Of a stretch of DNA of 62,169 bases, positions 26,293-33,816 are shown in pieces. The position numbers and the translations under genes are program-made. Below the pieces are notes generated by a model. It saw only the letters and a list, made by a program, of their open reading frames with translations. It made no database searches and was not told where the DNA came from. Source of the DNA: Bacteroidales bacterium (GTDB lineage Bacteria; Bacteroidota; Bacteroidia; Bacteroidales; UBA932); assembly GCA_017961345.1 (NCBI GenBank), contig JAGCXP010000124.1, forward strand, positions 1 to 62,169. The letters run 5' to 3'. The number at the start of each line of letters is the position of its first letter. Position 1 is the stretch's first letter.

Positions 26293-26823
26293 TCAATTGT
26301 TTACTCCCTCTACCCATATTTCATAAATCAACGCTGAATTGGGCGGTACCGAACCGTAAATCCGGCTTCCGAAGCCATATTTTCCGGAAAAGACGATGTA
26401 GGCGTGTTCTCCGCTCTGGACCCCGACCAGTCCTTTGGCAAGTCCTTCGACAAAATTCGCATCGGGCAGGCTGCGGGTCAAGATGACGAAGCGGCTTTCA
26501 TCGGAGGTGTCCCAGGAGGCCGTCGCTGCCGTTTCCTTATGGTTGGTCACAAAGAGGTTGCCCGTACTGACGGAGCCGTTGAAGACATAACCGCCATAAT
26601 AGAAAGATACCGTACCCTTGCTCTGCAGGGCTTCTCCCGTGCCTGCCTTCAACGTGAGGCGGTAGGCGCCTTCGTTGTTGACAAACCAGGTCGTGTCGGA
26701 TACCTTCGACTGCAGGAAGGAGGCAATCCTCGTTTCCTGGTTGGCATAGATCATCTCCCGGTTTTCTTTCAGGCAGGAGAGGACGGAAAGCAGGCAGAGC
26801 GATATGAAAATCAGGCGTTTCAT
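26293..26823 (-). CDS. FKBP-type peptidyl-prolyl isomerase lipoprotein
   Basis: 176 residues from MKRLIFISLCLLSVLSC, with lipobox VLSC. The C-terminal FKBP region FVEGLAKGLVGVQSGEHAYIVF...YGSVPPNSALIYEIWVEGV is typical, including the flap PPNSALIYE that shapes the proline-binding pocket. Expected role: folding of exported proteins. The ATG overlaps the nrnA stop (ATGA, 4 bp), which shows translational coupling and fixes the start. Confidence 0.87.
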   Translation of the reverse strand: MKRLIFISLCLLSVLSCLKENREMIYANQETRIASFLQSKVSDTTWFVNNEGAYRLTLKAGTGEALQSKGTVSFYYGGYVFNGSVSTGNLFVTNHKETAATASWDTSDESRFVILTRSLPDANFVEGLAKGLVGVQSGEHAYIVFSGKYGFGSRIYGSVPPNSALIYEIWVEGVNN

Positions 26824-27914
26824 GCTTTGAAGAAAGTCTGGATGGCCTGTTTGACATAGATCTCGGCGCTGCGGACGTCGTGTACGTCCGGAGCGTTCCC
26901 CTTCAGCAGGTCTGCCGGGGCGTTCGGCTTGTAAAGCGCTCCACCGGAGGCGTTTTCGTGACCGCCGCCGTGAAAACATTCCGCCGCCCAGCGGTTGGCG
27001 GAAAACCCTTTTTTCGAACGGATGGAAACCCGGAAACGGTCCGGAAGTTCTTTCAGGAAGAGGCTGAAATGGACCTGTTCGATGGCCAGCGGCTGATTGA
27101 CGAAGGATTCGGTCTCTCCTTCCTTCAGGCCGAAACGGTTCTGCTCCTCCTCGGAGAGGATGACATAGGCGACGCCTTCCGGGGTGAGGGTGAGTTTTTC
27201 GGACAGGACATATCCAAGGGCCCGGAGGCGGTTCTCCCGGTAATGCTGGTAAATCTGGCTCACGATCTCATCACGGTCCACCCCGACGGCAATCAGTTCG
27301 GAGGCCATCCGGAGGGTGGAAGGAAAAACGGAATTGGCGAAATTGTTGGTGTCCGTCGTCATCCCTGTCATCAGCGCGTAGGCGGTTCGGGACGGAAGAA
27401 CGTGGGCGCAGGCAGGTTGCCCGACCTTGCCTTCAAGGGCCAGCAGCACATGATAAAGGAGCTCGCAGGCGGAGGAAATCTCCGTCTCGCTGATGCAGAC
27501 CGTGAAGGCTTCCCGCTGAGGTTTCAGGTGATGGTCAATCAGGATTTTGGGGCAGGTCTGCGCCTGGATGGCCGTTCCGAGTTTGGTGCGGGAAAGCGTA
27601 TTGAAGTCCAGGCAGATCAGGGTGTCGGCCCGGGAAACGGCCTGCAGCGCCGCATCCTTCTCGCTTTCCAGCGAAATCACCCGGAAGGGATCGTCGCGGC
27701 GGAAGAGGAACGCGAGGGTGTCGGGGACATCGTCGGGCAGCACCAGCGTCGCCTCTTTCCCCTTGGAAACAAGGTAGTGGCACAGGGCGGCCGTGCTGCC
27801 GAGCGCATCCCCGTCCGGGCTGTTGTGCGAGGTGACGACAAAGCGCTCCCCCCGGCCCAGCAGCGTCCGCAGGGCGGCGATATTCGTCTCGTTGATGTCC
27901 TTTATCGCGTTCAT
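26820..27914 (-). CDS. nrnA: DHH/DHHA1 phosphoesterase, NrnA-type oligoribonuclease / pAp phosphatase
   Basis: 364 residues. The DHH domain has SPDGDALGS near residue 33, the metal centre in ILIDHHLKP near 124, and the DHHA1 domain with GGGHENASGG near 318. Such enzymes degrade short RNA or pGpG-like dinucleotides and 3'-phosphoadenosine-5'-phosphate in the cytosol. The start is ATG 27914; an in-frame TTG at 27923 lies inside the promoter box. The box ends only six bases upstream of the ATG, so the message may be leaderless. First gene of the operon running to the serine hydrolase. Confidence 0.9.
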   Translation of the reverse strand: MNAIKDINETNIAALRTLLGRGERFVVTSHNSPDGDALGSTAALCHYLVSKGKEATLVLPDDVPDTLAFLFRRDDPFRVISLESEKDAALQAVSRADTLICLDFNTLSRTKLGTAIQAQTCPKILIDHHLKPQREAFTVCISETEISSACELLYHVLLALEGKVGQPACAHVLPSRTAYALMTGMTTDTNNFANSVFPSTLRMASELIAVGVDRDEIVSQIYQHYRENRLRALGYVLSEKLTLTPEGVAYVILSEEEQNRFGLKEGETESFVNQPLAIEQVHFSLFLKELPDRFRVSIRSKKGFSANRWAAECFHGGGHENASGGALYKPNAPADLLKGNAPDVHDVRSAEIYVKQAIQTFFKA

Positions 27915-27920
27915 TCGCTG

Positions 27921-27928
27921 CAAATTTA
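27921..27928 (-). promoter_or_regulatory. Promoter -7 box for the nrnA operon
   Basis: Minus strand TAAATTTG, ending six bases before the nrnA ATG. This geometry places the transcription start at or next to the start codon. Confidence 0.55.
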
Positions 27929-27960
27929 CAAAAAGTATTGCATTTGCCCCATCAAATTCT

Positions 27961-27968
27961 TATCTTTG
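27961..27968 (+). promoter_or_regulatory. Promoter -7 box for the membrane protein-DUF3822-rsmD operon
   Basis: TATCTTTG, 28 nt upstream of the ATG at 27997, back to back with the nrnA promoter. Confidence 0.6.
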
Positions 27969-27996
27969 CGTGATAAACGGAATAAATAACACCAGA

Positions 27997-28782
27997 ATGA
28001 AACCCATTTACTCCAAAATCCTGACCTACGCCGTACTGCCGGTGTGCATCCTCCTGCTGGCTTATTTCTGCATTGACAGCATCCGGCGACCCGTCAAGTT
28101 CAACGAAGAGAAAGCCGCCCGCGAACAAGTTGCCATCCAGATTCTCAAAGACATCCGCACCCTCCAGGTCGGATTCAAGAGCACCTATGGCCACTATGCC
28201 GCCACCGCCGACTCCCTGATTTGGTTCTACAACGACGGTTATGTCGAGATTATCAAGCAGATCGGTTCCAAGGACGACTCTCTGGCCGTGCTGAACACCG
28301 AGAATGTCAAGAAGAAACTCAAAAAGGGTAAAAAGGAAGTGACCGATGCGGAACTCTTCGAGATGTATTACAACGAAGACGGCACCCCGAAGGATGAGGC
28401 TTTCACCCTCGTGCTGACCACGACCACCAAGATTCCCGTCAAGGACACCCTTTGCAAACGCGAAGGATTCCGTGTGGGCGAAATCAAGTACATTCCCTTC
28501 ACCGACAAAAAGGACACCATCCTCTACGCCGCTGAAATCAAGACGGTCTCCGGCGTAAAAGTTCCCCTCTTCGAGGCCTGCATTCCTTACGCTTTGAAGG
28601 TGATGCTCCCTTCCGGCCCCGGTGAGCCTGAGAAATACTACTATCAGGAGAAACTCCTCAAGGGGATGAACCACCAGCTGATTGTCAACCTCTGCGAAGA
28701 GCGTACCGACACCGACCGTTATCCCGGCCTGAAAGTGGGTAGCGTCACAGCCCCGAACAACAATGCCGGTAACTGGGAATAA
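27997..28782 (+). CDS. Conserved Bacteroidales single-pass membrane protein of unknown function
   Basis: 261 residues. One N-terminal transmembrane segment (YAVLPVCILLLAYFCIDSI) is followed by a soluble, probably periplasmic domain that starts with a helix rich in charged residues (EEKAAREQVAIQILKDIRTL). The layout is loosely reminiscent of a pilin-like or secreted scaffold protein, but I recognise no named domain. The ATG at 27997 follows the promoter; the longer frame would run back into the divergent nrnA gene. The end overlaps the DUF3822 gene by 20 bp. Confidence 0.75.
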   Translation: MKPIYSKILTYAVLPVCILLLAYFCIDSIRRPVKFNEEKAAREQVAIQILKDIRTLQVGFKSTYGHYAATADSLIWFYNDGYVEIIKQIGSKDDSLAVLNTENVKKKLKKGKKEVTDAELFEMYYNEDGTPKDEAFTLVLTTTTKIPVKDTLCKREGFRVGEIKYIPFTDKKDTILYAAEIKTVSGVKVPLFEACIPYALKVMLPSGPGEPEKYYYQEKLLKGMNHQLIVNLCEERTDTDRYPGLKVGSVTAPNNNAGNWE

Positions 28783-29467
28783 ACCCTGCGACATCTCCGT
28801 TCAGGTTGGCCTGAACGGGTTTTCCTATTCGACAGACTCCTGCGCCCGCTCCCCGTGGCTGGGCGCAGAGTTTGTGTACGGCTGCGATGCGTTGCAACAG
28901 CCGCACGATAAGGCCAGTCTCTCCACGATGAACCGGAAGTTTACGCTCGTCCCTTCCTCCTGCTTCAGCGAGGAACAGGCTCGGTACTTCCTTTCGGATG
29001 CCGTCTCGCTGGACGAAGAGGACGAAGTGCTCTGGTCCCTCAATGAGGCGGTCGGTGCCGTGGAAATCTGGGCCCGGGAAAAGGGGCGTCTGGTCCCCGT
29101 CGTCAAGGGAATGCTCGAAAAGAACGGCGGAGAGGTGGAGGTGCGCCCCGAGCTGCATTTTATGCTGGAAGAGGGCCTGAAACTGGAGCCCTACAACAAG
29201 ATTGTCGCCTCCTATGCGGAAGACACGCTCTACCTTGTCATCTTCCAAGGCAAGAACCTCCTGCTCTGCAACCATTTCGACGCGATGGAATTCACCACGG
29301 CCCAATACTTTATTTTCCGGGCCTTGAAAAGTTTCCAGATTAATCCGGAAACGGCCACGCTTTTCTTCCGTACGGCCCTTTCCGCCGAGGAGGAAATGGC
29401 GCTGTATCAATATGTGAAAGAGGTCAAGGCGCTCGGCGGCGCCGTCGTTTCAGCCCCGCTCGCATGA
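28763..29467 (+). CDS. DUF3822 family protein
   Basis: 234 residues. Its form matches the Bacteroidota DUF3822 family: an N-terminal DISVQVGLNGFSYS strand, an actin-like or roadblock-like alternation of strands and helices, and a position just upstream of rsmD. The family's function is not established. It overlaps rsmD by 4 bp (ATGA), which argues for translational coupling with the rRNA methyltransferase. Confidence 0.75.
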   Translation: MPVTGNKPCDISVQVGLNGFSYSTDSCARSPWLGAEFVYGCDALQQPHDKASLSTMNRKFTLVPSSCFSEEQARYFLSDAVSLDEEDEVLWSLNEAVGAVEIWAREKGRLVPVVKGMLEKNGGEVEVRPELHFMLEEGLKLEPYNKIVASYAEDTLYLVIFQGKNLLLCNHFDAMEFTTAQYFIFRALKSFQINPETATLFFRTALSAEEEMALYQYVKEVKALGGAVVSAPLA

Positions 29468-30057
29468 GAATCATCGGCGGTTCTCTCAAAGGACGGAGCA
29501 TCTCCCCGCCCGAAGGTTACAAGGCCCGTCCCACGACGGATTTCGCGCGCGAAGGCCTCTTCAACATTCTCGACAACGAATACGAATTTGCCGACCTGCA
29601 GGTGCTAGACCTGTTCGGCGGCACCGGTGTCATTTCCTTCGAATTCGCCTCCCGCGGTGCGGCCGGGGTGCATTGCGTGGAAATGAATGCCGACAATGCG
29701 CGCTTCATCCGCGCTCAGGCCGCCGCCCTGGGGTTGGGAGGGGTCGTGACGGTGGTCCACCACAACGTCTTCGATTTTCTCCCGCTCTGCCGCAAATCCT
29801 TCGACCTCGTGTTCGCCGATCCTCCCTATGCCCTGGAAGGTCTCGCAGACATTCCCGACAAGATTTTTGCCACACGGTGGACCGTCGGGAGCGCTGCTGC
29901 AGGTGAGGCGGCTGGCGGCGAAGTCACCGAGGCGGGGCTGCTATACCCTGGCGGCTATTTCATTCTGGAGCACCCCGCAGACTACTCCTTCCGCGACCAT
30001 CCGCGTTTTGTCAAGGAGCGCAAGTACGGCAACGTACACTTCTCTTTTTTCGAATAG
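29464..30057 (+). CDS. rsmD: 16S rRNA (guanine966-N2)-methyltransferase RsmD
   Basis: 197 residues. The Rossmann fold begins with the SAM-binding VLDLFGGTGVISFE motif near residue 48, and the catalytic N-methyltransferase motif is ADPPYAL near 118. The RPTTDFAREGLFNIL block before motif I is specific to RsmD. A short alanine/glycine-rich insertion near 140-158 is not in E. coli RsmD. Last gene of its operon; a hairpin repeat follows 140 bp downstream at a convergent junction. Confidence 0.93.
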   Translation: MRIIGGSLKGRSISPPEGYKARPTTDFAREGLFNILDNEYEFADLQVLDLFGGTGVISFEFASRGAAGVHCVEMNADNARFIRAQAAALGLGGVVTVVHHNVFDFLPLCRKSFDLVFADPPYALEGLADIPDKIFATRWTVGSAAAGEAAGGEVTEAGLLYPGGYFILEHPADYSFRDHPRFVKERKYGNVHFSFFE

Positions 30058-30199
30058 CAGCAGACGCGGGAGGGTCCGAGCGAACGGATGCGAGCGAGTC
30101 CCCCGCATCACCCTTTCCCTCCCATCGAAACGCTCTTCAATCCTACCGAAAAGTTCGCTCATTGGTGATTTGTAAATCTCTGTTAATCAACGTATTACG

Positions 30200-30234
30200 A
30201 AAAATGGCCTGCGCAAAAATGCACGGGTGATTTC
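30200..30234. terminator. Palindromic hairpin at a convergent junction, copy A (bidirectional terminator or REP)
   Basis: AAATGGCCTGCGC and GCACGGGTGATTT pair across an AAAAAT loop, with A-runs before and T-runs after, so the RNA of either strand would end in U's. Related copies are at 49154-49187 and 59231-59264. The rest of 30058-30379 shows no gene. Confidence 0.65.
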
Positions 30235-30379
30235 TAGCATCTTCCTCTATATCAATAAGTTAGCCTACACCTGTTGAAGACCCTGCCGCGCGCTGCGTAG
30301 GGCTCGAAAGAGCGGCTTGCTCCGCGATGGCCAGCACGTGGCAGAGCAGAAAAAGGGCGAAAATCCGCTTTGGGAGATG

Positions 30380-31186
30380 CTACAGCACGCGTCGGCGGAA
30401 CTCGGAGAGGGTGATGGCGGTGGCGGTGGCGACGTTGAGCGACTCGCTGGTTTGTGCACCGGCGGGATAAGGAGGGATGAAAAGACGGTGGGACACGAGG
30501 GCGGCCAGTTCGGGGCTGATGCCCTCGGATTCATTGCCCATCACGATGAGGCCTTCGCCTTTCAGGGGCTGGCTGTAGATCTCTTCTCCGTCAAGGAAGG
30601 TGCCGTAAACGGGCAGGCCTTCCGACACGAACGCGGAGGCGACCTTCTTCAGGTCGGTGTAAATCACCTTTTTGCGGAAGATGGCGCCCATCGTGGCCTG
30701 GACTACCTTGGGGTTATAGACGTCGCTGGTGGGGTAGCGGCAAAGTTCGTCGGAAGCGAAGACGACATCAATGCCGAACCAGTCGGAAAGGCGCAGAATG
30801 GTGCCGAGATTGCCGGGGTCGCGCACTCCGTCGAGACCCAGCGCGAGCGGACGGCTGCCGACCAGGGCGGAAAGGTCTTCGGGGATCCGGGGCTTGCGAA
30901 CAAGGGCCAGGGCGGGGGAGGGAGAGCTGAGCAGGCTGATTTTCTCCATCTCGGCGGGGCTGACGGTTTGGAGTAGGGATGCGCCCGATGACACCTCCGC
31001 GAGCACGCCTTTCGTAAGGTTGGCGGCTGCTTGGGCCGTGGCAAACACGGCTTCGACCTCCCAGCCGGAGCGCAGGGCTTCCTCCACCATTTTCTCCCCT
31101 TCCACGACGAACAGCCCGCTTTCCTCGCGCATCTTTTTGTCTTTGAGGCTGCGGATAAACTTAGCCGTGTTCTTGCTGTATTCCAT
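30380..31186 (-). CDS. SpoU-family RNA 2'-O-methyltransferase (TrmH/RlmB type)
   Basis: 268 residues. The N-terminal substrate-binding part begins FIRSLKDKKMREESGLFVVEGEKMVEEAL. The C-terminal trefoil-knot SPOUT domain has GVRDPGNLGTILRLSDWFG, IVMGNESEGIS and IPPYPAGAQTSESLNVATATAI. The substrate may be 23S rRNA or tRNA and cannot be told from sequence. The ATG at 31186 is chosen because the long upstream extension overlaps the nuclease gene and reads as arginine-rich out-of-frame sequence. Last gene of a three-gene minus operon. Confidence 0.88.
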   Translation of the reverse strand: MEYSKNTAKFIRSLKDKKMREESGLFVVEGEKMVEEALRSGWEVEAVFATAQAAANLTKGVLAEVSSGASLLQTVSPAEMEKISLLSSPSPALALVRKPRIPEDLSALVGSRPLALGLDGVRDPGNLGTILRLSDWFGIDVVFASDELCRYPTSDVYNPKVVQATMGAIFRKKVIYTDLKKVASAFVSEGLPVYGTFLDGEEIYSQPLKGEGLIVMGNESEGISPELAALVSHRLFIPPYPAGAQTSESLNVATATAITLSEFRRRVL

Positions 31187-31203
31187 CTTCAATTTTCTTT
31201 TCC

Positions 31204-32250
31204 TTACTTTTTGTGGGCTCCGTTGTTTTTGCCCTTCGTCGTCACTTTCTGCGCGGTTTCGGATGCAACGCAGTCGCTGCGCAAAAATGCTTTCCAGTCG
31301 TCCTGCCGCTCGCACTGCACTTCGAGCGAGTCGGGCAGTTGGGGGAAGAAATCGAAGCCGGTCAACGCCTCGAGCGAGTCCACGCTGATGACAAATTCGG
31401 GATAATGGTTGCGCTTGAGGTCGCGGTGCGGCAGCAGGAAGGCGACGCTTTTCGCGGCTACGGGCACCCCGAGGGAATCGCGCCGGACCTTCAGCACGGC
31501 CTTCCAGTACCAGGAGGGTACGGGAAGACGTTTGCCGTCGTTGCGGTTGAGAACGGTGGGGCGGCCGTTTTCCTTGCCGGGGAAATCCGCCCGGCTTTCG
31601 CCAACGGTTCGCTGTTTTGGAGGTGCATCTGTCTGCAGACTGTCGTTCGCCAGATGAAAACTTGCACCGGTCACGACATACAGGGTATCGCTGCAGGAGA
31701 GGGCCGCCTCGCGGATCCCCTTTTCGAGTTTGGCCCAAATCATGCCGTTGAAGCCGTTCTGCAGCTGCGGTGTCATGTTGGTCGCGTAGTAGGTCTGCGC
31801 CTGCATCTGCGCGCTGGCACCCCGGTCCGCATTGGGGATCTGATGACCGCGGGCGTAGTAGTTGGACTTATAATATTCGGTAGGGAAACGGGTGGTCGAG
31901 TAGTTTTTGAAAACCCCTGTCTGGAGGGAATCTGGCAGGGAAGGGTCGTAGCCCCAGCTCTCTTCCCGCCCCGTGGCGATATGCTCCCGGCACAGCGGAT
32001 AGGCCACCCAGCAGGAGGCGTACGTCGCCGGGTCATAGAGGAAACTGTAGTTGCGGACCAACGTGTCAACGACCGCATTCACGCCGTCCGAAAGGTTTGA
32101 AATACCCGTGTGAGTTGTTTTATTTGTGCTGACCACGGCATAATGCGTCCGGAAAAGGAGGGTGCTGTCCTGCCCGCGGGCGGCCGGGAGTTCCATCCAG
32201 GGGCCGAGCGCGGCCTGCAGGTATATGATTAGTAAAGTGAGCATTTCCAA
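31204..32250 (-). CDS. Secreted DNA/RNA non-specific endonuclease
   Basis: 348 residues with a hydrophobic N-terminus that is probably a signal peptide (MEMLTLLIIYLQAALG). The beta-beta-alpha-metal nuclease signature is ARGHQIPNADR, with the catalytic histidine near residue 137, followed by the metal-binding asparagine in TNMTPQLQNGFN. These enzymes cut DNA and RNA outside the cytoplasm for nutrient use or competition. Met1 or Met3 could be the start. It lies 42 bp after the GNAT gene and 17 bp before the methyltransferase gene. Confidence 0.85.
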   Translation of the reverse strand: MEMLTLLIIYLQAALGPWMELPAARGQDSTLLFRTHYAVVSTNKTTHTGISNLSDGVNAVVDTLVRNYSFLYDPATYASCWVAYPLCREHIATGREESWGYDPSLPDSLQTGVFKNYSTTRFPTEYYKSNYYARGHQIPNADRGASAQMQAQTYYATNMTPQLQNGFNGMIWAKLEKGIREAALSCSDTLYVVTGASFHLANDSLQTDAPPKQRTVGESRADFPGKENGRPTVLNRNDGKRLPVPSWYWKAVLKVRRDSLGVPVAAKSVAFLLPHRDLKRNHYPEFVISVDSLEALTGFDFFPQLPDSLEVQCERQDDWKAFLRSDCVASETAQKVTTKGKNNGAHKK

Positions 32251-32292
32251 AACTTTTCTTCAAAATACGCGATTGAACGCACGGAAAGGAGG

Positions 32293-32718
32293 TTACAACG
32301 ATAGTTTATACACATTTGTTTCATAGGGCTCGAACCCGAGCGAGAGATAGAGCCGGTTGGCGGCTTCGCGGGACGGACGGGAGGTCAGTTGGAGTTGGAT
32401 GGGCGCGAACTCTTTGCGGGCAAAATCAATCAGGTGTTCCACGAGTTTGCGCCCGATATGCTGCCCGCGGAATGCTTCCGAGACCACCACGTCTTCAATC
32501 CGTCCCTTCGTCCCGGTGGGTTGGTGCAGGATGACCAGGCTGGCCGTTCCGATGATCCGCCCGCCTTCCATCGCCGCAAAAAGATGGGTGTCCGGACACG
32601 CGGCCGCCTGCTGCAGCATCTGCGGCGTCACCTCCGTGCTGCGGCTGAGCTGTCCCATCAGGTTCAACAGATCCGCAATCTGTTCCGTGTTCAGGCTTTG
32701 TAATTCTTTGATGACCAT
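32293..32718 (-). CDS. GNAT family N-acetyltransferase
   Basis: 141 residues. The acetyl-CoA pyrophosphate loop is RGQHIGRKL (V/I-x-x-x-x-R-G-x-x-I/G form), preceded by IEDVVVSEAF and followed by ANRLYLSLGFEPYETNVYKL, the standard C-terminal strand and helix. The substrate is unknown. First gene of the minus-strand group with the nuclease and the RNA methyltransferase. Confidence 0.87.
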   Translation of the reverse strand: MVIKELQSLNTEQIADLLNLMGQLSRSTEVTPQMLQQAAACPDTHLFAAMEGGRIIGTASLVILHQPTGTKGRIEDVVVSEAFRGQHIGRKLVEHLIDFARKEFAPIQLQLTSRPSREAANRLYLSLGFEPYETNVYKLSL

Positions 32719-32773
32719 CGTTTGTCGTGGGGAAGCCGTTGTGCGAAACCGCTTCTAAAAGGCATTCCCGCTA

Positions 32774-32804
32774 CAAAGATATAATTTGCCCGGCTCTTTT
32801 ACAA
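32774..32804 (-). promoter_or_regulatory. Promoter of the GNAT-nuclease-methyltransferase operon
   Basis: Minus strand TATCTTTG (32781-32774) with TTG (32804-32802) 20 bp upstream, a good Bacteroidota promoter about 55 nt before the GNAT ATG. Confidence 0.6.
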
Positions 32805-33043
32805 TAAATAGGTATCCGAAATTTGATAGAAAATGCGTTAACAATCTCTTCCAATCAACGAGAAGCTAGCCAGGTTCTTGTTCAATGGAAGAGAGAAAGA
32901 AGATTGGGAACGTGGCATCCTCGATAGGTTAGAAGTCAGAAAACAGGTACTAGAATATGGCTTCGTGTGATTTACCATCCGGTTTAATCAGCCTCGTCTT
33001 TATCTTACGGATGAATTAAATGGGGCGTTAAGTGATGAACTAA

Positions 33044-33250
33044 ACGGGGAAATATAAAAGGTGGTCAAAAGTCGGAGAGTTCATTTATCCAAACAATAAA
33101 TCAAATTGTTTCATAGAATTCCGGGATTCCATGGGAAACATCATCACTTACAAAACACGGATTTTTTCAATTGACAGGCATATTGCCGTTTTGATTCAGA
33201 TAGATCTAATTGAACATCGTGATTCCGAGAAAACAGGTGGCTTGTGTTAA
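33044..33250 (+). pseudogene. Possible PAS-domain sensor remnant
   Basis: A start-less open stretch of 68 codons reads KRWSKVGEFIY, then IEFRDSMGNIITYKTR, then HIAVLIQIDLIEHRDSEKTG before a stop. The final IDLIEHR resembles the end of PAS domains (DITERK) that lead into a kinase. No flanking kinase domain is present. Probably the relic of a larger sensor gene. Confidence 0.3.
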
Positions 33251-33639
33251 AGGGATCGCAGAATAATCAACTTATCAGCGGGCCATCCATATCCGGCGCA
33301 TTTAAGCCCACTCTTTCGCATCAGACCGCCTAAATATCCCGTGAGTGTCTCGTTGGTTTAATGTGTAATTCCCGATGCAGATGCGAAAAACACGGCGCGG
33401 AAAGACTGTGAGTATCTGACTGGGACGACCAGACGAGGCGGAAAGAGAATTGTCAAAGGTGAGTTCGAAGGGGCGGGGGGTGTTGGAGGACGGAACCAAA
33501 GCGAGTGGGCGGAGCTTTGGCGTGGCGAACAGGCTTTGACCGGCTATTTTGGGGCTATTTCTTTAGAAACTCAATATAAAAATAATCTTTCTTGTTGTAT
33601 ACTTTGTATGGTTCTTATCATTATGTCATTGAAAATGTG

Positions 33640-33647
33640 TATATTTG
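33640..33647 (+). promoter_or_regulatory. Candidate promoter -7 box for the GHKL-receiver-HNH-methyltransferase operon
   Basis: TATATTTG, about 170 nt upstream of the first ATG in very AT-rich sequence. No clear -33 element, so the call is tentative. Confidence 0.35.
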
Positions 33648-33816
33648 TATTTGATATCTCATGCTGCTTGTTTTTTGTGGCGTATAATTTATTTAAGTAT
33701 TTAAATTGCAGCTTATTGCCTTTTGATTGAGATAAAAATTTTAACTTTGAAAGTTATGGGGCGAGTTCACCAATGAGCTCATATTTTGAAACAGTGTTGT
33801 TGATGAGTTACATCGT

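Larger units (their letters stand above)
32805..33816. other. Gene-poor left edge of the defence island
   Basis: About 1 kb between the GNAT promoter and the first island gene. It holds a PAS-like coding remnant (33044-33250), a GC-rich patch at about 33460-33540 with no recognisable protein, and a candidate promoter box TATATTTG (33640-33647) upstream of the GHKL gene. No integrase, tRNA or matching att-like direct repeat was found. Confidence 0.5.

Noticed and set aside
33302..33730. Short open frames of about 65 codons in the gap before the defence operon
   Set aside because: No family resemblance and weak start codons; treated as noncoding or debris.
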